Source of the DNA: Roseateles_C aquae
Lineage (GTDB): Bacteria > Pseudomonadota > Gammaproteobacteria > Burkholderiales > Burkholderiaceae_C
NCBI RefSeq assembly: GCF_032337115.1
Contig: NZ_JAVXZY010000004.1
Coordinates: 395,083 to 459,082 of the forward strand
Direction of reading: 5' to 3'
Length of the DNA stretch: 64,000 nt
The notes under the pieces are model-generated. The model saw only the letters and a list, made by a program, of their open reading frames with translations. It searched no databases and was not told where the DNA came from. Positions 17,401 through 26,239 of this stretch are shown in pieces. Within the stretch, counting starts at the first letter, position 1. Each line of letters opens with the position of its first letter. The position numbers and the translations under genes are program-made.

Positions 17401-18633
17401 ATGCCTTTTGCCTCCCTCGGTCTGAGCCCCGCGCTGCTGCGCGCCCTTGCCACGCTGGGTCATCAGCAGCCCACGCCGGTGCAGGCCGAGGCCATTCCCG
17501 CCATCCTCGCCGGTGAGGACCTGCTGGCCCAGGCACAGACCGGCTCGGGCAAGACGCTGGCCTTTGCGCTGCCGCTGCTGCAGCGGCTGCAGCCCTGGCG
17601 TTCGGGCACGCCGCGGCGCAGCCAGGCCCTGGTGCTGGTGCCCACCCGCGAACTGGCCCAGCAGACCGGCGCGGTGCTGCGCGCGCTGGCCGGCACGCTG
17701 GCCCTGCCACCCCGGGTGGCGGTGCTGTTTGGCGGCGTATCGATCAACCCGCAGATGATGGGCTTGCGCGGTGGCGCCGAAGTGATCGTCGCCACACCGG
17801 GGCGCCTGCTCGATCTGGTCGAGCACAATGCGCTGCAACTGGGCCAGCTCGACTGCCTGGTGCTGGACGAAGCCGATCGCCTGCTGGATCTTGGCTTTGC
17901 CGATGAACTCGCACGCGTCATCGCGCTGCTGCCGCCCCAACGCCAGCAGCTGCTGTTCTCGGCCACCTTCCCGCCGGCGGTACAGCAGTTGGCCGAGGCC
18001 CTGTTGCCCAAGGCCAGGCAGATTCGCATTGCTGACGCCCCGCCACCCGACATCCGGCAGCGCGCGATCTCTGTCGATGCGTCGCAGCGCACCCAGCTGC
18101 TGCGCGCGCTGATCGTCGAACACGACTGGCCGCAGGTGCTGGTCTTCGTGGCCACGAAGTACGCCACCGAGCTGGTCGCGCACAAGCTGGTGCGGGCCGG
18201 GCTGACGGCGGTGTCGCTTCATGGCGAGCTGAGCCAGGGCACGCGCTCGGCGGTGCTGGCGGCCTTCAAGGCCGGCGAGGCGCGGGTGCTGGTGGCCACC
18301 GACCTGGCCGCCCGCGGCATCGACATCGCCGGCCTGCCGGTGGTCGTCAACTACGACCTGCCGCGCTCGACCGCGGACTACACCCACCGCATCGGCCGCA
18401 CCGGCCGTGCCGGCGCCAGCGGCCTGGCGATCAGCTTCATCAGCGCCGACAGTGAGGCCCATTTCCGCCTGATCGAGAAGCGCCAGCAGCAGCGCGTGCC
18501 ACGCGAACAGATCGCCGGCTTTGAACCCAAGCAGCTCGCCAGCGAGGCGCAGGCCACCGGCGGCGTCAAGGGCAGGCGCAAGAGCAAGAAGGACAAGCTG
18601 CGCGAGGCCGCGGCGGCCAAGCAGCCCGGCTGA
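17401..18633 (+). CDS. rhlE: DEAD-box RNA helicase, RhlE-type
   Basis: An ATP-dependent RNA helicase of 410 residues. All core motifs are visible: Q motif (QQPTPVQAEAIP), Walker A AQTGSGKT near residue 44, PTRELA, VLDEADRLLD near 155, SAT near 187, and HRIGRTGRAG near 330. The C-terminal tail is short and basic (KGRRKSKKDK), as in RhlE proteins acting on ribosomal or structured RNA. The frame is open far upstream, but ATG 17401 starts exactly at the conserved N-terminal FASLGLSPALLRAL, so it is the real start. RhlE is the best guess among DEAD-box subfamilies. Confidence 0.9.
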   Translation: MPFASLGLSPALLRALATLGHQQPTPVQAEAIPAILAGEDLLAQAQTGSGKTLAFALPLLQRLQPWRSGTPRRSQALVLVPTRELAQQTGAVLRALAGTLALPPRVAVLFGGVSINPQMMGLRGGAEVIVATPGRLLDLVEHNALQLGQLDCLVLDEADRLLDLGFADELARVIALLPPQRQQLLFSATFPPAVQQLAEALLPKARQIRIADAPPPDIRQRAISVDASQRTQLLRALIVEHDWPQVLVFVATKYATELVAHKLVRAGLTAVSLHGELSQGTRSAVLAAFKAGEARVLVATDLAARGIDIAGLPVVVNYDLPRSTADYTHRIGRTGRAGASGLAISFISADSEAHFRLIEKRQQQRVPREQIAGFEPKQLASEAQATGGVKGRRKSKKDKLREAAAAKQPG

Positions 18634-18732
18634 AACCCGCCCGGGCAGAGCCTGGGTGGCGAAAAAGCCCGCAAGTTCCGCGGCTGCCGGCCGATAAGCA
18701 TCTGTTGCCACTGTCCTCTGCGCGCCATCGCC

Positions 18733-20835
18733 ATGCCTTTTCTGCCGCTCACGCGCATCTTGCTGCGCTTGCGCATCGGCACGCGCCTGGTGCTCAGCTC
18801 TGCCGCGCTGATTCTGCTGCTGGTCGTGCCCGCCCTCGCGATGCTGGCTCGGCTGGAGCAGCTCTCCCAGGCCTTTGAACAGCTGTCCAGCCAGCGGCTG
18901 CTGCTGCTGCGCCTGGCCGGCGAAATCAATCTGCATGCCAACGATGCCGCGCGCAAGCTGCTGGTGCTGATCAGCGCGCCGCGACCGCAGCGCGTCGAGG
19001 CCTATGCCGCCGTCGACAGCAGCAATCGCAAGATCGATGAGGGCATGAAAATGCTGGCCGCGCGGCTGCCGGGCGGCCAGGCCAACGCCTCGCTGCGCGA
19101 GCTCGAGGGCTCGCTGGCCATCTTCCGACGCGCCTACGACAGCACGGTGGATCTGATCGAGGCCGAGGACGTTCAAGCCGCCCGCGAGATGATGGCCCAG
19201 GAGACCGAGCTGACGCTGGGCATGCTCAGCAGCGCGGCCGAGCGGCTTTTGCAGGTGCAGCAGGCCGAGATGGAAGGCCAGGCCAAACGGCTGCAGCGAG
19301 ACATCCAGCAGGACCGCTGGATGCTGCTCGGCCTGTGCGGTGCGGCCGCCTTGCTCGGCGGCCTAGTGGCCTTGTCGGTACGGCGCAGCATCACCATTCC
19401 GCTGGGCGAGACCGAGGCCGCCGCACGGCGCATGGCCGAGGGCGACTACAACGCCCGCGCCCCTCTGCATGGCGGCGACGAGGTGGCCCGACTGGCCGGC
19501 ACGCTGAACGGCCTGGCCGAGGCGGTCAGCGAGCGCGAGCAGCGCATCATGCATCTGGCCAATACCGATGCAATGACCGGTCTGGCCCAGCGCGCGCGCT
19601 TCATCGTCGAGGCCAACGAGTCGCTGCACCAACACCTGGGCAAAAAGGGCATGGCCGCATTGCTCTGCCTGGACCTTGACCGCCTGAAAACCATCAATGC
19701 CTTGATTGGCTTTGACGCTGGCGATGCTGTGATCAGGTTGGCTGCGGAGCGGCTGGCCGAACACCTCGGACCGACGGTCGCCCTCGGTCGCCTGGCCGGC
19801 GGCACCTTTGCGGCACTGGCACCGGTGCGCGATGCCGCTGCTGCACGCACCCTGGCCGAGGAACTCCGACTGCATGTCGAACGCCCAACCAGCTGGATGG
19901 GCCAGACGCTGGACTTGTCAATCTCCTGTGGCGTGGCGCTGGCGCCGGAGCATGGCAAGCAGGGTGAAGCGCTGCTACGCCTGGCCGAACAGGCGCTCTA
20001 CGACGCCAAGCGCCAGAAAACCGGCCTGCGCGTCTTCAGCGCCATGACCGAAGTCGCGCGCCAGCAAGACCTGACCCTGGCCTCGCAGCTGCAACAGGCC
20101 ATGCAGGAGAACGAGTTACGTGCCTATCTGCAACCCAAGCTCTGCCTGAGGAGCGGCGAACTGGTCGGCTGCGAAGCGCTGATTCGCTGGGTTCATCCCG
20201 AGCGGGGCCTGGTACCGCCGGTGGAATTCATTCCCTTCGCCGAGCGCACCGGCCGCATCAGCCAGCTGACCCGCTGGATGCTGGCCGAGGCCTTGCGGCT
20301 GATGGCCGAATGCCCGCTCGGCACGCTGAGCATCGCCGTCAATATCTCCACCCACGATCTGCATGATCGCGAGCTCTTCGATCATTTGCGCGATCTGCTC
20401 TGGGCCAGCCATGTCGAGCCGCAACGCCTGACGCTGGAACTCACCGAGAGCGGGCTGATGGACAGCGACCAGGACCCGGTCGCCTTGCTGCAAGGCCTGC
20501 GCACCCTGGGCGTGCGCCTGGCCATCGACGATTTCGGCACCGGCCATTCCTCGCTGGCCTATCTACAGCGCCTGCCGGTCGATGAGCTGAAGATCGATCG
20601 CAGCTTCGTCAGCAATGTCGACCTCGAGCCGCGCAGCTATGAGCTGCTCGAGACCATCGTCCGCCTCGGCCACAGCCTGGGCCTGAGCGTCACCGCCGAG
20701 GGCATTGAACGCGAGGGCGAGCTGGACGCGCTGCGCCGTGCCGGCTGCGACGTGGTGCAAGGCTATCTGCTCGGCCGGCCGATGCCGGTGGACAAATTCA
20801 TGAGCTGGCGCAGCGAGCACAAGCCGAGATCGTGA
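18733..20835 (+). CDS. c-di-GMP phosphodiesterase: sensor-HAMP-degenerate GGDEF-EAL
   Basis: A 700-residue membrane signalling protein. Domains in order: TM1 (about 20-38), a periplasmic four-helix-type sensor, TM2 (about 196-216), HAMP (about 217-270), GGDEF-like (about 275-435) and EAL (about 450-695). The GGDEF signature is replaced by GGTFA near 356, so cyclase activity is unlikely. The EAL domain keeps EALIRW, NIS, ELTES, DDFGTGHSSL and LKIDRSF, so it probably hydrolyses c-di-GMP. The GGDEF remnant may bind GTP as a regulatory site, as known for some such hybrids. Confidence 0.88.
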   Translation: MPFLPLTRILLRLRIGTRLVLSSAALILLLVVPALAMLARLEQLSQAFEQLSSQRLLLLRLAGEINLHANDAARKLLVLISAPRPQRVEAYAAVDSSNRKIDEGMKMLAARLPGGQANASLRELEGSLAIFRRAYDSTVDLIEAEDVQAAREMMAQETELTLGMLSSAAERLLQVQQAEMEGQAKRLQRDIQQDRWMLLGLCGAAALLGGLVALSVRRSITIPLGETEAAARRMAEGDYNARAPLHGGDEVARLAGTLNGLAEAVSEREQRIMHLANTDAMTGLAQRARFIVEANESLHQHLGKKGMAALLCLDLDRLKTINALIGFDAGDAVIRLAAERLAEHLGPTVALGRLAGGTFAALAPVRDAAAARTLAEELRLHVERPTSWMGQTLDLSISCGVALAPEHGKQGEALLRLAEQALYDAKRQKTGLRVFSAMTEVARQQDLTLASQLQQAMQENELRAYLQPKLCLRSGELVGCEALIRWVHPERGLVPPVEFIPFAERTGRISQLTRWMLAEALRLMAECPLGTLSIAVNISTHDLHDRELFDHLRDLLWASHVEPQRLTLELTESGLMDSDQDPVALLQGLRTLGVRLAIDDFGTGHSSLAYLQRLPVDELKIDRSFVSNVDLEPRSYELLETIVRLGHSLGLSVTAEGIEREGELDALRRAGCDVVQGYLLGRPMPVDKFMSWRSEHKPRS

Positions 20836-20851
20836 CGCGTAGACTGGTGGC

Positions 20852-21457
20852 ATGACACTGCTGCACTCCCCCGCCTCCGATCGCAACAAGGGCCCCATCC
20901 TCGAACAGCTGCAGCGCCTGCTGCCCGCGCAAGGGCTGGCGTTGGAAATCGCCAGCGGCAGCGGCCAGCATGCGCTGCACTTCTGCGCCGGCCTGCCCGG
21001 CTGGACCTGGCAGCCCAGCGATACCGACGCGAGCGCCCGTGCCTCGGTTGAGGCGCGCCGCCAGCAAGCACAGGATTTGTCCGGCCGGCTGCTGGCGCCG
21101 CTGACGCTGGACGTCATGCAGACCGACTGGCCGCTAGACCATCCCATCGATCTGCTGTTCTGCGCCAATATGTTGCATATCGCACCTTGGAGCTGCTGCG
21201 CCAGCTTGATGCGGGGGGCGGCCCGCCACCTCGCACCTGCGGGTCTGCTGCTCACCTATGGGCCCTATCTGGTGCCAGGTCTTGCCACAGCGCCCAGCAA
21301 TCTGGCCTTCGACGCCGATCTGCGCCTGCGCAACCCGGCCTGGGGCTTGCGTTCGCTCGATGAGGTGAGCCGAGAGGCCGAGGCGGCCGGTCTGCAACTG
21401 CGCGAACAGGTCGAGATGCCCGCCAACAACCGGCTGCTTGTTTTCGCCCACCGCTGA
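20852..21457 (+). CDS. DUF938 family SAM-dependent methyltransferase-like protein
   Basis: A 201-residue protein with the DUF938 pattern: SPASDRNKGPILEQL at the start, a Rossmann SAM-binding motif LEIASGSGQHALHF near residues 31-44, FCANMLHIAPW near 104-114, and the typical end EMPANNRLLVF. Class I methyltransferase fold; substrate unknown. It begins 16 nt after the EAL gene on the same strand and may be co-transcribed. Confidence 0.85.
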   Translation: MTLLHSPASDRNKGPILEQLQRLLPAQGLALEIASGSGQHALHFCAGLPGWTWQPSDTDASARASVEARRQQAQDLSGRLLAPLTLDVMQTDWPLDHPIDLLFCANMLHIAPWSCCASLMRGAARHLAPAGLLLTYGPYLVPGLATAPSNLAFDADLRLRNPAWGLRSLDEVSREAEAAGLQLREQVEMPANNRLLVFAHR

Positions 21458-21475
21458 GAGCAGCAGCGCGCAAGC

Positions 21476-21856
21476 TCAGCGGCTCAGCTTGGCCAGGCCC
21501 AGCTTGACCCCGCTGACAAAGCTGCCGTGCCCGGCATCGACACTCAGATCAATGCGGCCATCCTGACTCCGCCATTGGCCTGCCTTGTATTCATGCAGCA
21601 GCACCTCAGGGCGATCATCAAGACTGGCCAGCAGCTGGCAGCCCTGGGCCTTCAACTTCAGTGTTTGCCCATTGTCTAGCTGATAGTCGCCTGCCGATGC
21701 CTTGGCAAGGATGCGTGTCATGCCGGCGGATCGGCACGACAGGGATTCCGGTTCGGCCACGCGGGCTTGGGCCAGTCCGTGGCCCGACAGCGCGGCGGCA
21801 AGGGTAAGCGCCAAGCCAATGGTGCGACGAGTCGTATAGCGTGAAGAGATGAGCAT
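21476..21856 (-). CDS. Small exported protein of unknown function
   Basis: A 126-residue protein with a Sec signal peptide (residues 1-31, ending GHGLAQA). The mature part has two cysteines that could form a disulfide (LSCRSAG and AQGCQLL) and a compact mostly beta pattern. No family is recognised; the layout is loosely like small periplasmic inhibitor or C-type lysozyme-inhibitor proteins, but no diagnostic motif is visible. The ATG at 21856 is preceded by GAGGAGG; the longer upstream frame would bury the signal peptide. Confidence 0.65.
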   Translation of the reverse strand: MLISSRYTTRRTIGLALTLAAALSGHGLAQARVAEPESLSCRSAGMTRILAKASAGDYQLDNGQTLKLKAQGCQLLASLDDRPEVLLHEYKAGQWRSQDGRIDLSVDAGHGSFVSGVKLGLAKLSR

Positions 21857-22248
21857 AGGGCCTCCTCGGCAAGGACGGCTCCGAAAGCTCTTCACCGTGA
21901 TGAGCAACTGCGTCCATTGCATGCTGACAGTCTGGGCGCTGCAATCACGACCTTCATGCGGCAAGCGACAAGCAGGCAAAAGCAGCGCATGAAATGCAGT
22001 TTCGAGCGATGTTCAAGCTGCCCGAAGAAATTCCGGCCAATCGACCAGATAGCCGATGGATACGGGCCAAACTCGATTCCATGATTCTCGCAATCAGCTC
22101 AGCATGACCGCGGTCACGGCGACCGCTGGCACAGATGACTTTCGACTGCCTGCCGCCATGGCGATGCATCCATTGAGCGTTTGCGAAGCCTGCTGTCATA
22201 CAGCCCGCCCATACTCAGGCGCGGCACAGCCATCGCAGGTGTTTCACG
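21857..22248. other. Intergenic region between the small exported protein and the DUF3422 gene
   Basis: About 390 nt without a supported gene. It must hold the divergent promoters. The only marked structure is the perfect 12-bp palindrome TGACCGCGGTCA at 22105-22116, 132 nt before the DUF3422 start. Confidence 0.5.
22105..22116. promoter_or_regulatory. 12-bp perfect palindrome, possible operator
   Basis: TGACCGCGGTCA is self-complementary and sits in the divergent promoter region. Its core GACCGCGGTC recurs in a 16-bp palindrome at 45247-45262, also upstream of a gene. No binding protein is known; a chance match in GC-rich DNA is possible. Confidence 0.25.
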
Positions 22249-23586
22249 ATGACCATGGATCCCGGCTCCGACCTGACCCATCAACGCGCCGCCCTGCCGC
22301 CCGACGACGCCGAGCGCAGCCTCCTGCATAACGAGGTACATGCGCGCCCTTCGGCACGCATACGCTTGCCGGCCTTCATCGTCTATGTGGCGGTGCTCAA
22401 TGAGGGCATCAGCCGCGAGCAGGAATGCGAACACCTGCGCCGGCTGCCGGGGCAGCAGCAGCTGGACGCCGCCGATCTGCGCGGCAACTTCCTGCGCCTG
22501 CGCGGCGCCGGCCACACGGTCAAATGGGAGCGGCACAGCGAGTTCACCCGCTATTCCATCGTCCAGCCGCTGCCGCCCGAGGCCCTGCTCGGTGCCGAAG
22601 ATCCCGATCTCTTGCATGCGCTCAAGGTCGACCCGGCCTGGCTGGCCGCCATTCCCGGCCGCACGATGGCCGCCATCAGCCTGACGCTGCTGGAGCAGGA
22701 TCTGGCCGACGCGCCCGCGGCGCTGGCGCTGGCGACGCGCTGGCTGGGTGGCCCTCCGGTGCTGGCCTCGCTGATGGGCGGCGGGCATTCGATGGTGGTG
22801 ACCGACTTCCGCCTGCGCCCCAGCGGCTTTGAGCGGATGCTGGTGCTGGCCCAACCGGGCACCAGCGAGACACGGGCCGGCCGCATCTCGCAGCGTCTGC
22901 TGGAGCTGGAGACCTACCGGCTGATGGCATTGCGCGGCCTGCCGGTGGCCAAGGCGCTGGCGCCGATGCTGGGCGAGGCCGAGGCGGCGCTGGTGCGGGT
23001 GACCGACGATCTGATCGCCAAGACCCAATCCGAGCAGCAACTGCTTGACGCGCTGATCGCCATTGCGGCGCGCGTCGAACGGGCGACCGCCCAGCATGTC
23101 TACCGCTTCTCGGCCACCGAGGCCTATGCGGCGCTGGTGCGCCAGCGCATCCTGGAGCTGCGCGAAAAGCCGATTCCTGGCACGCAGACGCTGGGCGAAT
23201 TCATGCAGCGCCGGCTCTCGCCTGCCATTGCGACGGTGGCGGCCAGCGCGCAGCGCCTGGCCTCGCTGTCGGCCCGCACCGAACGGGCCAGCGCCCTGCT
23301 GCGCACCCGCGTCGACATCGCCACCGAAACGCAGAACCAGCAGTTGCTGGCGCAGCTGACCCGGGGTCAGTCCTTGCAGCTGAAGCTGCAGAGCACGGTG
23401 GAAGGGCTGTCAATCGCCGCCATCTCCTACTACGTGATCAGCCTCTTGCTCTACGGTGGCAAGGCCCTGAAATCAGCAGGGCTGCCGCTCAATCCCGAGC
23501 TGCTGGCCGGCGCGCTGATTCCGGCGGTGCTGTGGGCGGTCTGGCGCGGCAACCGGCGCATTCACGCCGATCTGCACGGGCATTGA
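22249..23586 (+). CDS. DUF3422 family membrane-anchored protein
   Basis: A 445-residue protein of the DUF3422 family found widely in Proteobacteria. The N-terminal part has the family signature (LLHNEVHARPS near residue 25, then WERHSEFTRYSIV near 90). A central helical region is followed by two C-terminal hydrophobic segments (AAISYYVISLLLYGGKAL and LLAGALIPAVLWAVW), suggesting an inner-membrane anchor. Function unknown. ATG 22249 is used; ATG 22255 is an equally possible start. Confidence 0.87.
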   Translation: MTMDPGSDLTHQRAALPPDDAERSLLHNEVHARPSARIRLPAFIVYVAVLNEGISREQECEHLRRLPGQQQLDAADLRGNFLRLRGAGHTVKWERHSEFTRYSIVQPLPPEALLGAEDPDLLHALKVDPAWLAAIPGRTMAAISLTLLEQDLADAPAALALATRWLGGPPVLASLMGGGHSMVVTDFRLRPSGFERMLVLAQPGTSETRAGRISQRLLELETYRLMALRGLPVAKALAPMLGEAEAALVRVTDDLIAKTQSEQQLLDALIAIAARVERATAQHVYRFSATEAYAALVRQRILELREKPIPGTQTLGEFMQRRLSPAIATVAASAQRLASLSARTERASALLRTRVDIATETQNQQLLAQLTRGQSLQLKLQSTVEGLSIAAISYYVISLLLYGGKALKSAGLPLNPELLAGALIPAVLWAVWRGNRRIHADLHGH

Positions 23587-23590
23587 GCTT

Positions 23591-24790
23591 TCAGGCGCCA
23601 GCGCCAGCCTCGGCCGCCGCCGGGCCATGGCCCTCGCCGCGTTCATAGACCACATTGGCGCGGCCCACCAGCAAGGGATCGAGCGCGCCGATCTTGTCCA
23701 GATCCTTGTTGGTGTAGGGCAGCTGGTGCAATACATAGCGCATCGCATTGAGCCGCGCGCGCTTCTTGCAGTCGGACTTCACCACCGTCCAGGGCGCCTC
23801 GGCGATATCGGTATGAAAGAACATCGCTTCCTTGGCCTTGGTATAGCTGTCCCATTTGTCCAGCGAGGCCAGATCAATCGGCGAGAGCTTCCACTGCTTC
23901 AGCGGATGGGCCCGCCGTTCCTTGAAGCGGCGCCGCTGCTCGGCGCGGCTGACCGAGAACCAGAACTTGATCACATGGACGCCGGAGCGCACCAGATTGC
24001 GTTCGAACTCCGGCGCCTGGCGCATGAACTCGTTGTACTCGTCGTTGCTGCAAAAACCCATCACCCGCTCAACGCCGGCGCGGTTGTACCAGCTGCGATC
24101 GAACATCACGATCTCGCCGGCCGTAGGCAGATGCTGCACATAGCGCTGGAAATACCACTGGCCGCGCTCGACATCGCTGGGCTTCTCCAGCGCCACGACG
24201 CGCGCGCCGCGAGGATTCAGATGCTCCATGAAGCGCTTGATCGTGCCACCCTTGCCGGCGGCGTCACGCCCCTCGAACAGGATCACCACCTTGGCTCCGG
24301 TCGACTTGACCCAGGCCTGCAGCTTCAGCAGCTCGACCTGCAGCCGGTACTTCTGCCGCTCATAGCTCTTGCGCGACAGCAGATTCTTGTAGGGGTAGCC
24401 GCCACGGCGCCAGCTCGGCGACAACTCTTCGTCCGGGTCGACGCCCGTGCTGCCGGGATGGGCCAGCTCGGCCAGCAGCGCCTGGCGCAGGGCCTGCGCA
24501 TCGTCGGCCGAGGCACCGGCCACGACGGCCCTGACCGAGCTGGCCAGCGCCTCCGGGCCGCCGCTGGCGACAATGTCCTTCAGCGCTTCAAGCTCGCGTG
24601 CCTGGGCCTTGTCGACCGCCTCACGGACCACGTGGCGAGCGATCCGGTCGGCGTCGACGCTGCCTGCCGTGTCACCGCTGCGCGCCCGGCGGGCGCGTGG
24701 CGCGGCCTTCGGCGCCGGCTTCACCGCGGCCTGGCGCGGCGCCGCAGCGATCTTGCTGCGGCGCGGGGCGGTGGATTTGGCTGCGGGCAT
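23591..24790 (-). CDS. ppk2: Polyphosphate kinase 2
   Basis: A 399-residue class I PPK2, which transfers phosphate between polyphosphate and nucleoside diphosphates. The core has the Walker A-like motif FEGRDAAGKGGTIKRF near residues 166-181, the Walker B/lid region MFDRSWYNRAGVERVMGF near 225-242 and the basic PPK2 segment RRRFKERRAHPLKQWKLS. The first 45 residues form an Ala/Lys/Arg/Pro-rich extension (KPAPKAAPRARRARSG), possibly for nucleic-acid or polyphosphate contact. The stop lies 4 nt from the convergent DUF3422 stop. Confidence 0.93.
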   Translation of the reverse strand: MPAAKSTAPRRSKIAAAPRQAAVKPAPKAAPRARRARSGDTAGSVDADRIARHVVREAVDKAQARELEALKDIVASGGPEALASSVRAVVAGASADDAQALRQALLAELAHPGSTGVDPDEELSPSWRRGGYPYKNLLSRKSYERQKYRLQVELLKLQAWVKSTGAKVVILFEGRDAAGKGGTIKRFMEHLNPRGARVVALEKPSDVERGQWYFQRYVQHLPTAGEIVMFDRSWYNRAGVERVMGFCSNDEYNEFMRQAPEFERNLVRSGVHVIKFWFSVSRAEQRRRFKERRAHPLKQWKLSPIDLASLDKWDSYTKAKEAMFFHTDIAEAPWTVVKSDCKKRARLNAMRYVLHQLPYTNKDLDKIGALDPLLVGRANVVYERGEGHGPAAAEAGAGA

Positions 24791-24881
24791 GGGCGCTCTC
24801 CTGGGCTGTCATCAAAGCATCACGATGGCAGCCCAGTGTGAGCCTGTCCTTGACCGGCATCAAGCGAAATAGAGCCGGGAT

Positions 24882-26177
24882 TCAGAGCAGATGCAGGCGC
24901 CGCGCCGCCTCGCGCAATTCGCCACGGAAGTCCGGGTGAGCGATGGCAATCATCTCGGCCGCGCGCTGCTTGGCCGATTTGCCGCGCAGTTGCGCCACGC
25001 CGTATTCGCTAACCACATAGTTGATGTCGTTCTTGCCGGTGGTCTGGTGGGTACCGGGCGAGAGCGTCGGCACGATGCGCGAGATGCTGTCGTCCTTGGC
25101 CGTCGAGGGCAGCACGATGAAGGCCTTGCCGCCACGCGAGCGGTTGGCCGCGCGCACAAAGTCGACCTGGCCGCCGGTGCCCGAGTAAGGCACGGGCCCC
25201 AGGCTTTCCGAGCCGCATTGGCCCAGCAGATCGATCTGCAGCGTGGCGTTGATGGCAACGAGCTTGTCGTTCTGCCCGGCCAGATAGGGATCGTTGGTGA
25301 AATCGACCGGGTGGATCTCCAGGCCCGGGTTGCGATCCAGCATCCGGTAGAGCTTTTGCGAGCCCAGCGCAAAGGTGGCGACCATCTTGCCCGGCAGGTA
25401 GTTCTTGCGCGCATTGGTGACGACGCCGGCCTCGACCAGGCTCAGGATGCCGTCGCCGATCATCTCGGTGTGCACGCCCAGATCGCGCTTGGCGGTCAGC
25501 TGCATCACCACCGCGTCGGGAATGCCGCCGTAGCCAATCTGTAGCGTCGAACCGTCCTCGATCATGTCGGCCACATACTTGCCGATGGCCTCCTGCACCG
25601 GGCCGATCTTGGGCAGGCCCACCTCGGTCAGCGGCGCCTCGCTCTCGACCACAGCTGCCAGCTGCGAGATATGCACATGGCAGTTGCCAAAGGCAAAGGG
25701 CACGTTCGGGTTGACCTCCAGCACCACCACGCGGGCGCGGGCGATCGCTGCCATCGTGTAGTCCGCCCCCAGGCTGAGCGAGAAATAGCCATGGGCATCC
25801 ATCGGCGAGGCGATCGCAAACACCACATCGGCAGCCATCAGGCCGCGTTCGATCAGCTGTGGCATCTCCGAGAAGTAGCTGGGAATGAAGTCGATCCAGC
25901 CGGCCTGGCCGCCAGCTCGCGAGGCGGCGCCATAGAAATAGGCCAGGTGGCGCACATGCGCGCTCGTCTCGGGATCGAAGTAGCCGAACTTGCGCACCGG
26001 CAGGATCTGGCAGACCTTGACGTCCTGAAAGCGGCGGCGCTGCTCGGACAAGGCCCCCAGCAGCTCGGGCGGCTCACCAACGCCCGTCGGCACAACAATG
26101 GTGTCGCCGTCGCGGAGATGGCTCAGCGCCTCGGCGGCGCTGACGAGCTTCTGGCGGTACAGATCCTGGGCAGACAT
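24882..26177 (-). CDS. Acetyl-CoA hydrolase/4-hydroxybutyrate CoA-transferase family protein
   Basis: A 431-residue CoA-transferase. Both halves of the fold are recognisable: DGDTIVVPTGVGEPPELLGAL at the N-terminus and, in the C-terminal half, the loop GYGGIPDAVV and the segment LGVHTEMIGDGILSLVEAG, whose Glu is the likely CoA-thioester carrying residue. The C-terminal YVVSEYGVAQLRGKS is also conserved in the family. It may move CoA between acetyl-CoA and short acids such as butyrate, 4-hydroxybutyrate or propionate, but substrate choice is not visible. It is in tandem with glpD, 62 nt downstream of it. Confidence 0.9.
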   Translation of the reverse strand: MSAQDLYRQKLVSAAEALSHLRDGDTIVVPTGVGEPPELLGALSEQRRRFQDVKVCQILPVRKFGYFDPETSAHVRHLAYFYGAASRAGGQAGWIDFIPSYFSEMPQLIERGLMAADVVFAIASPMDAHGYFSLSLGADYTMAAIARARVVVLEVNPNVPFAFGNCHVHISQLAAVVESEAPLTEVGLPKIGPVQEAIGKYVADMIEDGSTLQIGYGGIPDAVVMQLTAKRDLGVHTEMIGDGILSLVEAGVVTNARKNYLPGKMVATFALGSQKLYRMLDRNPGLEIHPVDFTNDPYLAGQNDKLVAINATLQIDLLGQCGSESLGPVPYSGTGGQVDFVRAANRSRGGKAFIVLPSTAKDDSISRIVPTLSPGTHQTTGKNDINYVVSEYGVAQLRGKSAKQRAAEMIAIAHPDFRGELREAARRLHLL

Positions 26178-26239
26178 GGCGGCTCACTACAGTCAAACTG
26201 AGCCCCAGTCTGGGCACCGCGGCTGACGCCAGCTTGACC

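Noticed and set aside
18634..18685. Rho-independent terminator after the RhlE-type gene
   Set aside because: The GCCCGGGC/GCCTGGGT arms have mismatches and no T-run follows.
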